Source: Zobellella taiwanensis (lineage in GTDB: Bacteria; Pseudomonadota; Gammaproteobacteria; Enterobacterales; Aeromonadaceae). From it: a DNA stretch of 64,000 nt. Location of the stretch: the NCBI RefSeq assembly GCF_003012795.1, contig NZ_PXYH01000016.1, forward strand, positions 1-64,000, written 5' to 3'. Both the position numbers and the translations under genes were made by a program. Positions 42,003 through 51,755 of the stretch are shown here, in pieces. The notes under the pieces were generated by a model. It saw nothing but the letters and a program-made list of their open reading frames with translations. It had not been told where the DNA came from and made no database searches. Each line of letters begins with the position of its first letter. Positions within the stretch are counted from its first letter, which is position 1.

Positions 42003-43343
42003 ATGACCCCGGAAGAGATTCAAACCGAACAGCGCCAGCTCGAACTGGCGGTAGAGCAAGCCCTGGAGGCGGCCAAGCGGCTGGGTGCCGAGGCGGCCGA
42101 AGTCTCCATCAGCAAGCAGACCGGCCTGTCGGTCAACACCCGCAATGGCGAGCTGGAAAACATTGAATTCAACAAGGATGGCGCCCTGGGTATCGCCGTG
42201 TATCGGGATGGCCGCAAGGGCTCCGCGTCCACCTCGGACCTGCGTCCCGACGCCATTGCCCGCACCGTGGCGGCGGCGCTCGATATCTCCCGCTATACTG
42301 CCGCCGATCCCTTTGCCGGTATAGCAGAGGCGGCCGACCTGGCCTGGGACGCCCCGGCGCTCGAGTTGTGTTTCCCGACGCCGCTGGAGCCGGCGGATGG
42401 CCTCGAGCTGGCACTGCGCTGCGAGCGTTCGGCCCTGGGCCGCGACAGCCGTATCAAGCAGTCGGACGGGGCCAGCTTCTCCACCAACCTGGGCATCAAG
42501 GTTTACGGTAACAGCCATGGCTTCATCAAAGGCTATGCGGGCAGCCGCTTTGGCCTGAGCTGCGTGCTGATCGGCGAGCAGGACGGCGACATGCAGCGGG
42601 AATACGGCTATACCTCGGCCCGCAGTTTCGACGATCTCTGGACGCCCGAGCGGGTGGCGGACGAGGCGGTCAGCCGCACCCTGGGCCGGCTGGGCGGGCG
42701 CAAAATAGGCACTACCCAGGCGCCGGTGCTGTTCCATCCGGACGTCGCCGGCGGCTTGTTCGGCCATCTGGTGATGGCCATCAGCGGCGGCAACCTTTAC
42801 CGCAAGTCCTCCTTTTTGCTCGACGCCAAGGGCAGCCGCCTTTTCCCCGACTGGCTGGACATCCACGAGCAGCCACATCTGGACAAGGGCCTGGCCAGCG
42901 CCCCCTTCGACAACGAAGGGGTACGCACCCGTGAGCGCCACATCATTGAGCAGGGCGTGCTGCAGACCTACCTGCTGACCAGCTATTCGGCGCGCAAGCT
43001 GGGGCTGCCGCTCACCGGCCATGCCGGCGGCATCCACAACTGGACGGTCTCCAGCAGTGGCCAGAGCCTGGCGGAACTGCTGAAGATGATGGGCTCCGGC
43101 CTGCTGGTGACCGAGATGATGGGACAAGGGGTGAACATTGTCACCGGCGACTACTCCCGTGGTGCCGCCGGTTTCTGGGTGGAGAACGGCGAAATTGCCT
43201 ATCCGGTGGAGGAAATCACCATTGCCGGCAACCTGAAGGGTATGTTTGCCGGTATTCAGGCCATCGGCACCGACATAGAAACCCGCTCCAGCCTGCAGAC
43301 CGGCTCTGTGCTGATCGACAATATGAAGATAGCTGGACAGTAA
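42003..43343 (+). CDS. pmbA: Metalloprotease TldE/PmbA
   Basis: 446-residue partner of TldD, lacking the zinc-binding HExxxH, as expected for TldE. Typical segments are TGLSVNTRNGELENIEFNKD, GDYSRGAAGFWVENGE and GNLKGMFAGIQAIGTD. Length matches E. coli PmbA (450). After the stop come a few single heptamer-like units and the heptanucleotide array carrying the IS element. Confidence 0.95.
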   Translation: MTPEEIQTEQRQLELAVEQALEAAKRLGAEAAEVSISKQTGLSVNTRNGELENIEFNKDGALGIAVYRDGRKGSASTSDLRPDAIARTVAAALDISRYTAADPFAGIAEAADLAWDAPALELCFPTPLEPADGLELALRCERSALGRDSRIKQSDGASFSTNLGIKVYGNSHGFIKGYAGSRFGLSCVLIGEQDGDMQREYGYTSARSFDDLWTPERVADEAVSRTLGRLGGRKIGTTQAPVLFHPDVAGGLFGHLVMAISGGNLYRKSSFLLDAKGSRLFPDWLDIHEQPHLDKGLASAPFDNEGVRTRERHIIEQGVLQTYLLTSYSARKLGLPLTGHAGGIHNWTVSSSGQSLAELLKMMGSGLLVTEMMGQGVNIVTGDYSRGAAGFWVENGEIAYPVEEITIAGNLKGMFAGIQAIGTDIETRSSLQTGSVLIDNMKIAGQ

Positions 43344-43390
43344 AAACCGGGATTGGGGACTGGTGATTAGGGATTAGAAACCATACCTTC

Positions 43391-43490
43391 AGTCCCTAGT
43401 CCCTAGTCCCTAGTCCCTAGTCCCTAGTCCCTAGTCCCTAGTCCCTAGTCCCTAGTCCCTAGTCCCTAGTCCCTAGTCCCTAGTCCCTAG
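43391..43490 (+). repeat. Heptanucleotide array (AGTCCCT), left part
   Basis: Fourteen perfect AGTCCCT units plus AG run up to the IS left end. With the right part (45172-45208), minus one CTAG duplication, the uninterrupted array would be 133 bp or exactly 19 units. The minus strand reads AGGGACT, so GGG recurs every 7 nt. Just upstream, 43350-43378 carries inverted single units (GGGGACTGG, AGGGATTAG). Confidence 0.95.
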
Positions 43491-45171
43491 AGCACCGATC
43501 AGTTTAAAAGTTGAGCAGATCGACATGCGTTCTGATACATGATCAAATACACAGTATCTGTTCAGACTTAGAGTATTGATGCATGTCCGATCCTCGCTAT
43601 TGGGACTGTCCCGTTGAATTGACCAAAAAAGAGAAATTTATCTGCAGTAAGCTGAAAACAACCGGAAAATTGTTTGTCTTCCTGCGGGAAACGCGGCATC
43701 TCATCTTCAATGACGAGCTCAACCATCAGCTGTGTGCCATGTACGCCGATCACCCCAAAGGCAAGCCGCCCGTACCGGCGGCACAACTGGCCATGGCCAC
43801 CCTGTTACAGGCCTATGAACAGAAATCTGACGCCGGCGCCACCCTGGAGGCGATGTTCGATGTACGTTGGCGGATGGTGCTCAACTGTCTGGGGGATGAC
43901 GACACCGCGCCCTTTTCTCAAGGGACCTTGTGTGACTTCCGCCATCGCTTGATCAAACATAACTTGGACGTCACCCTACTGGAGCGAACCGTCCAGATTG
44001 CCAAGGAATTTGGTGGTTTTGGCCACCAGCAGCTCAGGGTCGCGCTGGACTCCGCCCCATTGCAGGGCGCTGGACGGGTGGAGGACACCTTTAATCTGGT
44101 GGGGCACGCACTGGCACTGGTGCTGGACTGTGCCGCCCGGCTCAGGATGGTCAGCGAAGAGCAGATTATCGCGGAGGCGGGGACCCGCCTCCTCGGTCAG
44201 TCCAGCATCAAGGCGGCGCTGGATATAGATTGGTCGGTTCCGGAAGAAAAGCACAACGCCATCAATACGTTGCTTGATGATGTGGCGGCGATGAGGCAAT
44301 GGCTTGAACGTCAGCCGCCGGGGATGGTGGAGCACCAAGAGCTGCAAGCGTGCCTGTCGCTGCTGGAAAAGGTGTTGGCGCAAAATATCGAGCCCGATCC
44401 GGATGGCGGCGCACGGATCAAGCAAGCCGTGGCCAAGGACCGGCAGATCTCGGTTACCGACGGCAGCATGCGGCATGGGCGTAAATCGCGCTCTCGCACC
44501 ATTAACGGCTTCAAGCAGCATATTGCCATTGATATGGACAGCAAGCTGGTGCTGGCCACCTGTGTTCGCCCGGCCAATGAAGCGGAGCACGAGGCGTCGA
44601 CATGGCTGAAGCCTAAGGTGTTGAACTATGGTCCGGTGATTGAACTGAGCATCGATCGCGGCTATCTGGCGTCCGCCTGGACAAAGGAGCTGCATGAGCA
44701 GGGCCAGAAAATCATTGCCAAGCCGTGGAATCCGGGCAACAACGGCAAGTTCAACAAGAAGGCGTTCGACATTGATCTGGTAGCGGGGCAAGTCACCTGC
44801 CCGACAGGGCACAGCGTTGCCATCCGCGTCGGTCAGGTTAGCCGGGCCCATTTCCCAGCCAGCCACTGCAACCGGTGTCCGAAGCAAGCGCAGTGTACGA
44901 GCTCAGGGCAAGGCAGGATACTGACCCTGCACCCGCAAGAGGCGATGCTGCAAGGCCTAAAGCCGTATGTAGAAACGGCGAAAGGACGGGCCGATGCCAG
45001 AGAGCGAGTCAAGGTAGAGCACGCTCTGGCATCGATCTGTAATCGGAAAGGGCCCAGGACCAGGTACCTGGGCCTGCGACTGAACGAATACGATCTTAAC
45101 CGGACAGCGATGATCACCAACTTGCATATAGCACTGCGTCTAGCTGCCTGATTTTTAAACTATATGGCGCT
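43491..45171 (+). mobile_element. IS1182-family insertion sequence, 1681 bp
   Basis: Terminal imperfect inverted repeats: AGCACCGATCAGTTTAAAAG at the left, and on the complementary strand of the right end AGCGCCATATAGTTTAAAAA. They match at about 14 of 20 positions, with an AGTTTAAAA core in common. Both ends are flanked by CTAG (43487-43490 and 45172-45175), a palindromic 4 bp target duplication. One intact transposase gene fills the element. It has split a heptanucleotide array, which contains a CTAG every 7 bp. No passenger genes are present. Confidence 0.88.
43583..45151 (+). CDS. IS1182-family transposase
   Basis: 522-residue DDE transposase with the N-terminal DUF772 domain (RHLIFNDELNHQL, QLAMATLLQAYEQKSDAGA) and a C-terminal DDE_Tnp_1-like domain. 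Candidate catalytic residues are D293 (VTDGSMRHGRKS), D358 (LSIDRGYLA) and E479 (VKVEHALASI), with D156 in ALDSAPLQG also conserved. A four-cysteine zinc-like cluster occurs at CNRCPKQAQC. The frame is complete, so the element may be active. GC content by eye is lower than that of the neighbouring genes, consistent with recent arrival. Confidence 0.93.
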   Translation: MSDPRYWDCPVELTKKEKFICSKLKTTGKLFVFLRETRHLIFNDELNHQLCAMYADHPKGKPPVPAAQLAMATLLQAYEQKSDAGATLEAMFDVRWRMVLNCLGDDDTAPFSQGTLCDFRHRLIKHNLDVTLLERTVQIAKEFGGFGHQQLRVALDSAPLQGAGRVEDTFNLVGHALALVLDCAARLRMVSEEQIIAEAGTRLLGQSSIKAALDIDWSVPEEKHNAINTLLDDVAAMRQWLERQPPGMVEHQELQACLSLLEKVLAQNIEPDPDGGARIKQAVAKDRQISVTDGSMRHGRKSRSRTINGFKQHIAIDMDSKLVLATCVRPANEAEHEASTWLKPKVLNYGPVIELSIDRGYLASAWTKELHEQGQKIIAKPWNPGNNGKFNKKAFDIDLVAGQVTCPTGHSVAIRVGQVSRAHFPASHCNRCPKQAQCTSSGQGRILTLHPQEAMLQGLKPYVETAKGRADARERVKVEHALASICNRKGPRTRYLGLRLNEYDLNRTAMITNLHIALRLAA

Positions 45172-45208
45172 CTAGTCCCTAGTCCCTAGTCCCTAGTCCC
45201 TAGTCCCT
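45172..45208 (+). repeat. Heptanucleotide array (AGTCCCT), right part
   Basis: Starts with the duplicated CTAG, then TCCCT and four perfect AGTCCCT units, ending 9 bp before the mgtE stop codon. It is the other half of the array at 43391-43490. Confidence 0.95.
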
Positions 45209-45217
45209 TTTTCTTAT

Positions 45218-46579
45218 TCAGTGCAGCAGGATCAGCGTGGCCAGGCCCAGAAACGACAGCAGGCCCACGGTATCCGTGATGGTGGTCAGGGCCATGGAGC
45301 CGGCCAGGGCCGGATCTATGTTGAGCCGCTTCATCACCAACGGGATAGTGGCACCGGCGATCCCGGCCACCGACAGGTTGATGAACATGGCAGCGGCAAT
45401 CACCAGGCCGATTTCCCAACTGCCCTTCCACAGGCTGACCACAACGGCGATGGCCAGGGCCCAGACCATGCCGTTAATAAGGCCCACCAGGGCTTCCTTG
45501 GTCAGCAGCCAGCGGGCATTGCTGTCGCCGATATGGCCGACCGCCATGCCGCGGATGACCAGTGCCAGGGTCTGGTTGCCGGCAATGCCACCCATGGAAG
45601 GCACTATGGTCATCAGGATGGCCAGGGTGGCCAGCTGGGATAGGGTGGCTTCAAACATGTTGGACACGCTGGCCGCCACCAGGGCGGTGCCCAGGTTGAC
45701 GGTAAGCCAGATGGAACGGCGCCGGGCGCTGGTCAGCACGGGGGCGAAGGTGTCCTCGTCGTCGTCCATCTTGGCCATCCCCATCATGGAGTGTTCGCCC
45801 TCTTCCCGGATGATGTCTACAACATCGTCTATGGTGATCCGCCCCAGCAACTGGTTATTGTCGTCGACCACCGGCGCCGACAGCCAGTCGTGGCGTTCGA
45901 ACAGGTTGGCCACCTCGGTGTCGGTCATGGTCAGGGGAATGGCCTCGACCGAGGTGTCCATCACCTCGGCCACGGTGGCGGTGGGCGCCTGCACCACCAG
46001 GCTGGCGAGCGGCATGTCTCCCAGCAGGCGGTTGTGCTGATCCACTACATAGAGGGTGTCGGTGCCTTCGGGCAGCTCGCTGTGGCGGCGCAGGTAGCGC
46101 AGCACCACGTCGATGGTCACGTCCGGACGCAGGCTGATGAACTCGGTATTCATCAGCGAGCCGGCGGTATCTTCCGGGTAGGACAGGGCCTGCTCGGCCC
46201 GCTGCCGATCCTGTTCGTCCATCTGGTCCAGCACCTGGGTGAACAGCTGCTCGGGCAGATCCCGCAGCACATAGGCCAGATCGTCCGACTCCATGTCTTC
46301 CAGGGCGATGGCCAGTTTTTCCGGATCCATCAGCCGGATGATGCCGTCGCGCACTTCTTCCGACAGTTCTTCCAGGATCTCGCCGTAGTCGTCGGGGTCG
46401 ATCAGCTGCCACAGCACCTTGCGGCTGGGGGAGGGCGACGACTCCAGCAGCCAGGCCACATCCCCCGGGCGCATTTGCTGCAGCATGCGCCGCACGTGCA
46501 CGAACATGCCGCTGTTGAGGGCCTGGGTGATGGTTTCCAGGTGATCCGGTGTTCTGGGTTGTTCGGCTGGCTCAGTCAT
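45218..46579 (-). CDS. mgtE: Magnesium transporter MgtE
   Basis: 453-residue Mg2+ channel: N-terminal MgtE_N domain (LEELSEEVRDGIIRLMDPEK), two CBS domains (~135-260, with TEFISLRPDVTIDVVLRYL and RITIDDVVDIIREE), a plug helix, and five C-terminal membrane helices with the pore motif GGIAGNQTLALVIRG and the IAGATIPL segment. The CBS domains sense cytosolic Mg2+. It is the last gene of the minus-strand block beginning with kdsD, 26 bp after npr. Its 3' end abuts the heptanucleotide array. Confidence 0.95.
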   Translation of the reverse strand: MTEPAEQPRTPDHLETITQALNSGMFVHVRRMLQQMRPGDVAWLLESSPSPSRKVLWQLIDPDDYGEILEELSEEVRDGIIRLMDPEKLAIALEDMESDDLAYVLRDLPEQLFTQVLDQMDEQDRQRAEQALSYPEDTAGSLMNTEFISLRPDVTIDVVLRYLRRHSELPEGTDTLYVVDQHNRLLGDMPLASLVVQAPTATVAEVMDTSVEAIPLTMTDTEVANLFERHDWLSAPVVDDNNQLLGRITIDDVVDIIREEGEHSMMGMAKMDDDEDTFAPVLTSARRRSIWLTVNLGTALVAASVSNMFEATLSQLATLAILMTIVPSMGGIAGNQTLALVIRGMAVGHIGDSNARWLLTKEALVGLINGMVWALAIAVVVSLWKGSWEIGLVIAAAMFINLSVAGIAGATIPLVMKRLNIDPALAGSMALTTITDTVGLLSFLGLATLILLH

Positions 46580-46605
46580 CCGGGCTCCGGCGCGGCTGGG
46601 GAGGG

Positions 46606-46881
46606 TTATTCCGATTCGTTAAAGCGAGCCGCCACCAGCCGGGCCACGGCCTCCATGGCGGCTTCGGCGTCGGGGCCTTCGGCGACGACCCGGATGGCGT
46701 GGCCCTGGGCGGTTTCCAGCATCAGCAGTCCCATCACGCTGTTGGCGGGGGCCTGCTTCTCCTGGTTACAGACGGTGACCACGGCATCGAACTGCTGGGT
46801 CAGCTGCACCAGCTGGATGGCGGCCCGGGCGTGCAGGCCCAGCTTGTTGACGATTTGCAGGTCCCGTTCAATTTTCGGCAT
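46606..46881 (-). CDS. npr: Phosphocarrier protein NPr (nitrogen PTS)
   Basis: 91-residue HPr-like protein with phospho-acceptor H17 in GLHARAA. It accepts phosphate from PtsP and passes it to PtsN, linking nitrogen/carbon status to regulation. The ATG at 46881 overlaps the rapZ end by 14 bp, giving translational coupling. Order rapZ-npr at the end of the rpoN operon is as in E. coli. Confidence 0.95.
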   Translation of the reverse strand: MPKIERDLQIVNKLGLHARAAIQLVQLTQQFDAVVTVCNQEKQAPANSVMGLLMLETAQGHAIRVVAEGPDAEAAMEAVARLVAARFNESE

Positions 46882-47734
46882 TGCGTTTTTCCAGGGTACG
46901 GTGACGGATTTGGACACTCTTGCCCAACTGGCCGAAGACCCGCGCCAGTTGCTCGGCGATGAATACCGAGCGATGCTGGCCGCCGGTGCAGCCGATGGCC
47001 ACAGTGACATAGCTGCGGTTGTTGCGCTCCAGGTGGGGCATCCAGGTGATCAGCAGGTTTTCCAGCTGCCACAGGTATTTCATGACCTCGGGCTGGCTGG
47101 CCAGGTAATCGGCCACCTGCTGATCCTTGCCGGTAAAGGGGCGCAGCTCGGCCACCCAGTGGGGGTTGGGCAGGAAACGGGCGTCGAACACAAAATCGGC
47201 GTCCTTGGAGACGCCATATTTGTAGCCGAAGGATTCGAATACCCAGTTCAGCTCCTTTTCCTTTTTGCCGAGAATGCGCTCGCGGATAATCTCGCTCAGG
47301 TCGTGGATGCTCAGGGCCGAGGTATCGATGCGCAGGTCCGCGTCCGAGGACAGGGGGGCCAGCAGGTGGGTTTCTTCCCGGATGGCCTCGTCCAGGGTCA
47401 GGCTGTGACGGGACAGGGGGTGCAGCCGGCGGGTGTCGCCAAAGCGGCGGATCAGCACCGAGTTGTCCGCATCGATGAAGATACTCGACAAATTGACCCC
47501 GTCCATCGCCCTGACTTCCGCCAGGAAGGCTTCGAGCTGCTCGCTGCTGTCTGGCAGGTTGCGCACGTCTATGCTGACTGCCACCTCGCCCGGCCGGTGC
47601 CGGCGCAGGCGGACCAGTTCCGGCAGCAGTTCCACCGGCAGGTTGTCGACACAGTAATAGCCCAGATCCTCCAGTACCCGCAGGGCCACCGTCTTGCCGG
47701 AGCCCGAACGACCACTGACGATAACCAGCTGCAT
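46868..47734 (-). CDS. rapZ: RNase adapter protein RapZ
   Basis: 288-residue P-loop protein with Walker A GRSGSGKT (8-15) and the C-terminal [16 protein letters not shown] motif. In E. coli it binds GlcN6P and guides RNase E to the sRNA GlmZ, controlling GlmS. The ATG at 47734 gives the standard [14 protein letters not shown] start. It lies 11 bp after ptsN in the rpoN operon. Confidence 0.96.
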   Translation of the reverse strand: MQLVIVSGRSGSGKTVALRVLEDLGYYCVDNLPVELLPELVRLRRHRPGEVAVSIDVRNLPDSSEQLEAFLAEVRAMDGVNLSSIFIDADNSVLIRRFGDTRRLHPLSRHSLTLDEAIREETHLLAPLSSDADLRIDTSALSIHDLSEIIRERILGKKEKELNWVFESFGYKYGVSKDADFVFDARFLPNPHWVAELRPFTGKDQQVADYLASQPEVMKYLWQLENLLITWMPHLERNNRSYVTVAIGCTGGQHRSVFIAEQLARVFGQLGKSVQIRHRTLEKRNAEN

Positions 47735-47745
47735 GGCGGCTTTCC

Positions 47746-48192
47746 TCAGGCTGAAGTGATGATACGGTAGAGTTCGTCGTCGCTGCCGGCCTGGCGGAGT
47801 TGCTTGCAGACCTGCTTGTTGCTCAGCTTTTCGGCGATAAGCGACAGGGTTTTCAGGTGCTGCTTGCACTCCTGCTCGGGGACCAGCAGGGCGAACACCA
47901 GGCCGACCGGCTGGTTGTCGATGGCATCGAATTCCACCGGTTCGGCAAAGGTGAGTAATACGGCGGTCGCCTGGTTGTCATTGCTGATACGGCCGTGGGG
48001 AATGGCGATACCGTTGCCGATACCGGTACTGCCCATTTTTTCCCGGGCCAGCAGGCAATCGAACAACTGTTGACTGCTGACGTTCAGGTGCTGGGCGGCA
48101 AGCTCGCTGATGATTTCCAGGGCTCGTTTCTTGCTTGTGCAGGGAACTGCACTGCGGGTGCAGTCCCTGCTCAGTATATCGGCGACTTCCAT
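47746..48192 (-). CDS. ptsN: Nitrogen-PTS EIIA component PtsN
   Basis: 148-residue EIIA-Ntr protein with active H66 in IAIPHGR. The N terminus ([16 protein letters not shown]) and [13 protein letters not shown] are typical. It controls potassium transport and other targets in E. coli according to phosphorylation by NPr. It follows hpf by 2 bp. Confidence 0.96.
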   Translation of the reverse strand: MEVADILSRDCTRSAVPCTSKKRALEIISELAAQHLNVSSQQLFDCLLAREKMGSTGIGNGIAIPHGRISNDNQATAVLLTFAEPVEFDAIDNQPVGLVFALLVPEQECKQHLKTLSLIAEKLSNKQVCKQLRQAGSDDELYRIITSA

Positions 48193-48194
48193 GG

Positions 48195-48482
48195 TTATTT
48201 TTGCTTGAGCTTCTCTTTGTGTTTGATGATCTGGCGATCCAGCTTGTCGACCAGGCTGTCGATGGCCGCGTACATGTCTTCATGCTGGGAATTGGCGAAG
48301 ACTTCACCGCCGCTGACGTTCAGCTTGGCCTCGGCAATCTGCTGCATTTTTTCCACATTCAGGATGACGTGAGCGTTGGTAATGTGATCGAAGTGGCGCT
48401 CCAGCTTGGAAAATTTGCTGTTCACGTAGTCACGCAGTGAGTCGGTGATTTCCACATGGTGTCCAGTCAGGTTTATTTGCAT
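48195..48482 (-). CDS. hpf: Ribosome hibernation promoting factor HPF (short form)
   Basis: 95-residue protein of the S30AE/YfiA family: MQINLTGHHVEITDSLRDYV at the start and basic C terminus KHKEKLKQK. It is the short HPF that helps form 100S ribosome dimers in stationary phase. It lies between rpoN and ptsN, the usual place. Confidence 0.95.
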   Translation of the reverse strand: MQINLTGHHVEITDSLRDYVNSKFSKLERHFDHITNAHVILNVEKMQQIAEAKLNVSGGEVFANSQHEDMYAAIDSLVDKLDRQIIKHKEKLKQK

Positions 48483-48506
48483 AACGTCTTCCTTCTTTGT
48501 CTGCCT

Positions 48507-49940
48507 TTAAACCAGGCGTTTGCGCTGATTGGAAGGGGGGATGGCCAGTGACTCCCTGTACTTGGCGATGGTTCGCCTGGCCACCTGTATCCCCTGGTCG
48601 GCCAGCAACTGGGCGATTTTACTGTCGCTCAGCGGCTTGGCCGGGTTTTCCGCCCCCACCAGTTTCTTGATCAGGGCGCGAATTGCCGTTGAAGAACACT
48701 CTCCGCCGTCGTCGGTGCCCACGTGGCTGGAGAAGAAATACTTCAGCTCGAACACTCCCCTGGGGGTGTGCAGGAACTTCTGGGTAGTCACCCGCGAGAT
48801 GGTGGACTCGTGCATTTCCACCGCCTCCGCCACATGGTTCAGTACCATGGGCTTCATGGCTTCCTCACCATACTCAAAGAATGCCTGTTGTTGCTCGACA
48901 ATACAATTGGCAACCTTGAGCAGGGTCTCATTTCGGCTCTCCAGACTCTTGAGGAACCACTTGGCGTCCTGCAGATGGTTGCGGATGAACTGGCCGTCCT
49001 CGCTGCTGCGCGGCTGCCGGGCCATGGCGGCGTAGGTTTGGTTGAGGCGCACCCTGGGCATGGCTTCGGGATTGAGTTCCGCCACCCAGGCGCCGTTGCG
49101 TTTGAGTACCACCACGTCCGGGATAACGTACTCGGAGCTGCTTTGGATCACGCTGTTGCCGGGCCTGGGCTCCAACTGCTGGATCAGCGCCAGCACTTCC
49201 TTGAGCTCCTCTTCCTTGAGCCGGGTCTTGCGCTGCAGGGTGCGGTAGTCCCGGTTGCCGAGCAGATCCATGTGCAGGTTGATCACCTCCTGGGCCTGTT
49301 CCAGCCAGGGGGTATCGGGCGGGAACTGTTCCAGCTGGATGCGCAGGCATTCCTGGACGCTGCGGGCCGCTACCCCTATGGGGTCGAAGTGCTGGATGCG
49401 CTTGAGAACTGCCTCCACCTCGTCCGCTTCTATGTCCAGCTCATCGCCGGACACCGCCTCCAGGATGTCGGACACCGTTATGGTAAGGTAGCCCGCGTCG
49501 TCGATGGCGTCGATAATGGCCAGGGCGATGGCCTGGTCGGTGTCGCTGAAAGGGGTCAGGCGCATTTGCCACAGCAGGTAGTCCTGCAGGGTTTCGGTGG
49601 TTTCCCCCTGGTAGACGTTATCCTCGATGCCGTCGGGCAGGCCGGCTCCGCCGCCGGAAGAGGCGGTGTAGACATCGTCCCAACTGGTGTCCATGGGCAG
49701 GTCGTCGGGCAGCTGGCTCTGCTCCATGGCGGTATCCGTCGCCATCTGCTCTTCATTGTGGTTGTCGGCCACCGCTATGCTGTCCGTTTCCTCCTGTTCC
49801 AGCAGGGGATTGCTCTCCAGGGCTTGCTGGATTTCCTGCTGCAGCTCCAGGCTGGACAACTGCAGCAGGCGAATCGCCTGCTGCAACTGGGGCGTCATGG
49901 TCAACTGCTGCCCCAGGCGTAACTGAAGAGTTGGCTTCAT
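48507..49940 (-). CDS. rpoN: RNA polymerase sigma-54 factor
   Basis: 477-residue sigma-N. The Gln-rich region I ([20 protein letters not shown]) is followed by an acidic region II, the core-binding region III and the C-terminal RpoN box [10 protein letters not shown] (~455-464), which reads the -24 element. Length equals E. coli RpoN. It follows lptB by 47 bp in the same direction. Confidence 0.98.
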   Translation of the reverse strand: MKPTLQLRLGQQLTMTPQLQQAIRLLQLSSLELQQEIQQALESNPLLEQEETDSIAVADNHNEEQMATDTAMEQSQLPDDLPMDTSWDDVYTASSGGGAGLPDGIEDNVYQGETTETLQDYLLWQMRLTPFSDTDQAIALAIIDAIDDAGYLTITVSDILEAVSGDELDIEADEVEAVLKRIQHFDPIGVAARSVQECLRIQLEQFPPDTPWLEQAQEVINLHMDLLGNRDYRTLQRKTRLKEEELKEVLALIQQLEPRPGNSVIQSSSEYVIPDVVVLKRNGAWVAELNPEAMPRVRLNQTYAAMARQPRSSEDGQFIRNHLQDAKWFLKSLESRNETLLKVANCIVEQQQAFFEYGEEAMKPMVLNHVAEAVEMHESTISRVTTQKFLHTPRGVFELKYFFSSHVGTDDGGECSSTAIRALIKKLVGAENPAKPLSDSKIAQLLADQGIQVARRTIAKYRESLAIPPSNQRKRLV

Positions 49941-49987
49941 CTGTTAAAAAAGTCCTTCTGTATCAACCGCCGTCGGGCGGTGCCCAC

Positions 49988-50713
<726 letters not shown>

Positions 50714-50716
50714 GGC

Positions 50717-51238
50717 TCAGTCCTGGCCCTGATTGTCGAGCTGTTGGACCTGCTCGGGCAGGAAAATGGTGGTCACCCTGTCCGTGCCGCCCTGGCTTTC
50801 TGCCTCCATTTGTTCACGGTCGATGTGGTAGCGGATGCGGTAGCCGGTCACGATATTGTCGTTCTGGGTCAGCTTGGCGTCCTGCACCAGGGTGATGGTG
50901 CGGGCGCGCATGTCGAAGTGGATTTCCCGCGCTTCGGCCTTGACCGGCTGGCCGTTGTCCAGGGTCTGCTGGTAGGTGGCCGGCGCGCCCCGTGCGGTCA
51001 TTGACTGCAGGCCTTGCTCGTTGCGGATCACCACCAGCTCGTCGGCACGCACGTCTATGGTGCCCTGCCTGACCACCACCCGGTCGCTGAAGGTCACCTT
51101 GTCGTCGGCCAGCTCCACCAGCTGGCGACCGGCATCTATGGTCACCGGCTGGCGGAAGTCGGATTCTTTGGCTGCGGCCTGTCCCAGGCCGAGCAGGCCG
51201 CCGAGGCTAAGGATTGAAATAAGTTGCCCGGGTTTCAT
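50717..51238 (-). CDS. lptA: LPS transport periplasmic protein LptA
   Basis: 173-residue periplasmic bridge protein with a signal peptide (cleavage near GQAAA, ~23) and the OstA-like beta-jellyroll repeats (QPVTIDAGRQLVELADDKVT, VRADELVVI, DNIVTGYRIRYHIDREQMEAE in pieces). The ATG at 51238 is inside the end of lptC (32 bp overlap). A further ATG at 51265 would spoil the signal peptide. Confidence 0.93.
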   Translation of the reverse strand: MKPGQLISILSLGGLLGLGQAAAKESDFRQPVTIDAGRQLVELADDKVTFSDRVVVRQGTIDVRADELVVIRNEQGLQSMTARGAPATYQQTLDNGQPVKAEAREIHFDMRARTITLVQDAKLTQNDNIVTGYRIRYHIDREQMEAESQGGTDRVTTIFLPEQVQQLDNQGQD

Positions 51239-51755
51239 GCAGTAATTCCACCGTTTGTTGGTCAAGCTGGCCCAGCAGTCCCTGGCCCTCGGCCAGGTAT
51301 TGGGGGCTTTGCAGTCGCACTTCCTTGTTGGAGCGCAGCTGGTTGTTGATAAAATCCAGTTCCAGATACTCTGTGGTCAGGGTGTCCACCAGGGCGTCCG
51401 GCAGCAGCCCCCGCCCGACTACATTGCCATTGAGCACGGCGTTGTCGCCGGTGTTGAGGGTGCCCTCGTCGCCACTCAGCCGCCACTGGGGCTGGCCGTC
51501 GGGCGAATAGAGCAAGATAACAGGTTTTTCCATCAGGGTCATGGACAGCGGATCGTAGTACTCGGCGTACTCGGCCGCCAATCCCCGGTAGGGCAGGCCG
51601 AGCCGGTTGTACTGGATGCTGGCCAGGTCCCTGGCCACGAAATCGGGCTGGAAATCCCTGTCGTTAAGGGCGATGTCGCCGTCCTGGCGAAACCACTGGA
51701 AACACACCAGGGCCAGCACAAAGAGAATACCGAACAGCCAGGTCTGGCGGTTCAT
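51207..51755 (-). CDS. lptC: LPS export protein LptC
   Basis: 182-residue bitopic protein with one N-terminal helix (~5-20) and a periplasmic jellyroll like LptA (PDFVARDLASIQYN, YDPLSMTLMEKPVILLYS). It connects LptBFG to LptA. The ATG at 51755 overlaps the kdsC end by 4 bp. Operon order kdsD-kdsC-lptC-lptA-lptB is canonical. Confidence 0.93.
   Translation of the reverse strand: MNRQTWLFGILFVLALVCFQWFRQDGDIALNDRDFQPDFVARDLASIQYNRLGLPYRGLAAEYAEYYDPLSMTLMEKPVILLYSPDGQPQWRLSGDEGTLNTGDNAVLNGNVVGRGLLPDALVDTLTTEYLELDFINNQLRSNKEVRLQSPQYLAEGQGLLGQLDQQTVELLHETRATYFNP

Noticed and set aside
43391-45208. Composite transposon or integrated element carrying cargo
   Set aside because: Only one IS with one transposase gene is present; flanking genes pmbA and mgtE are intact chromosomal genes.
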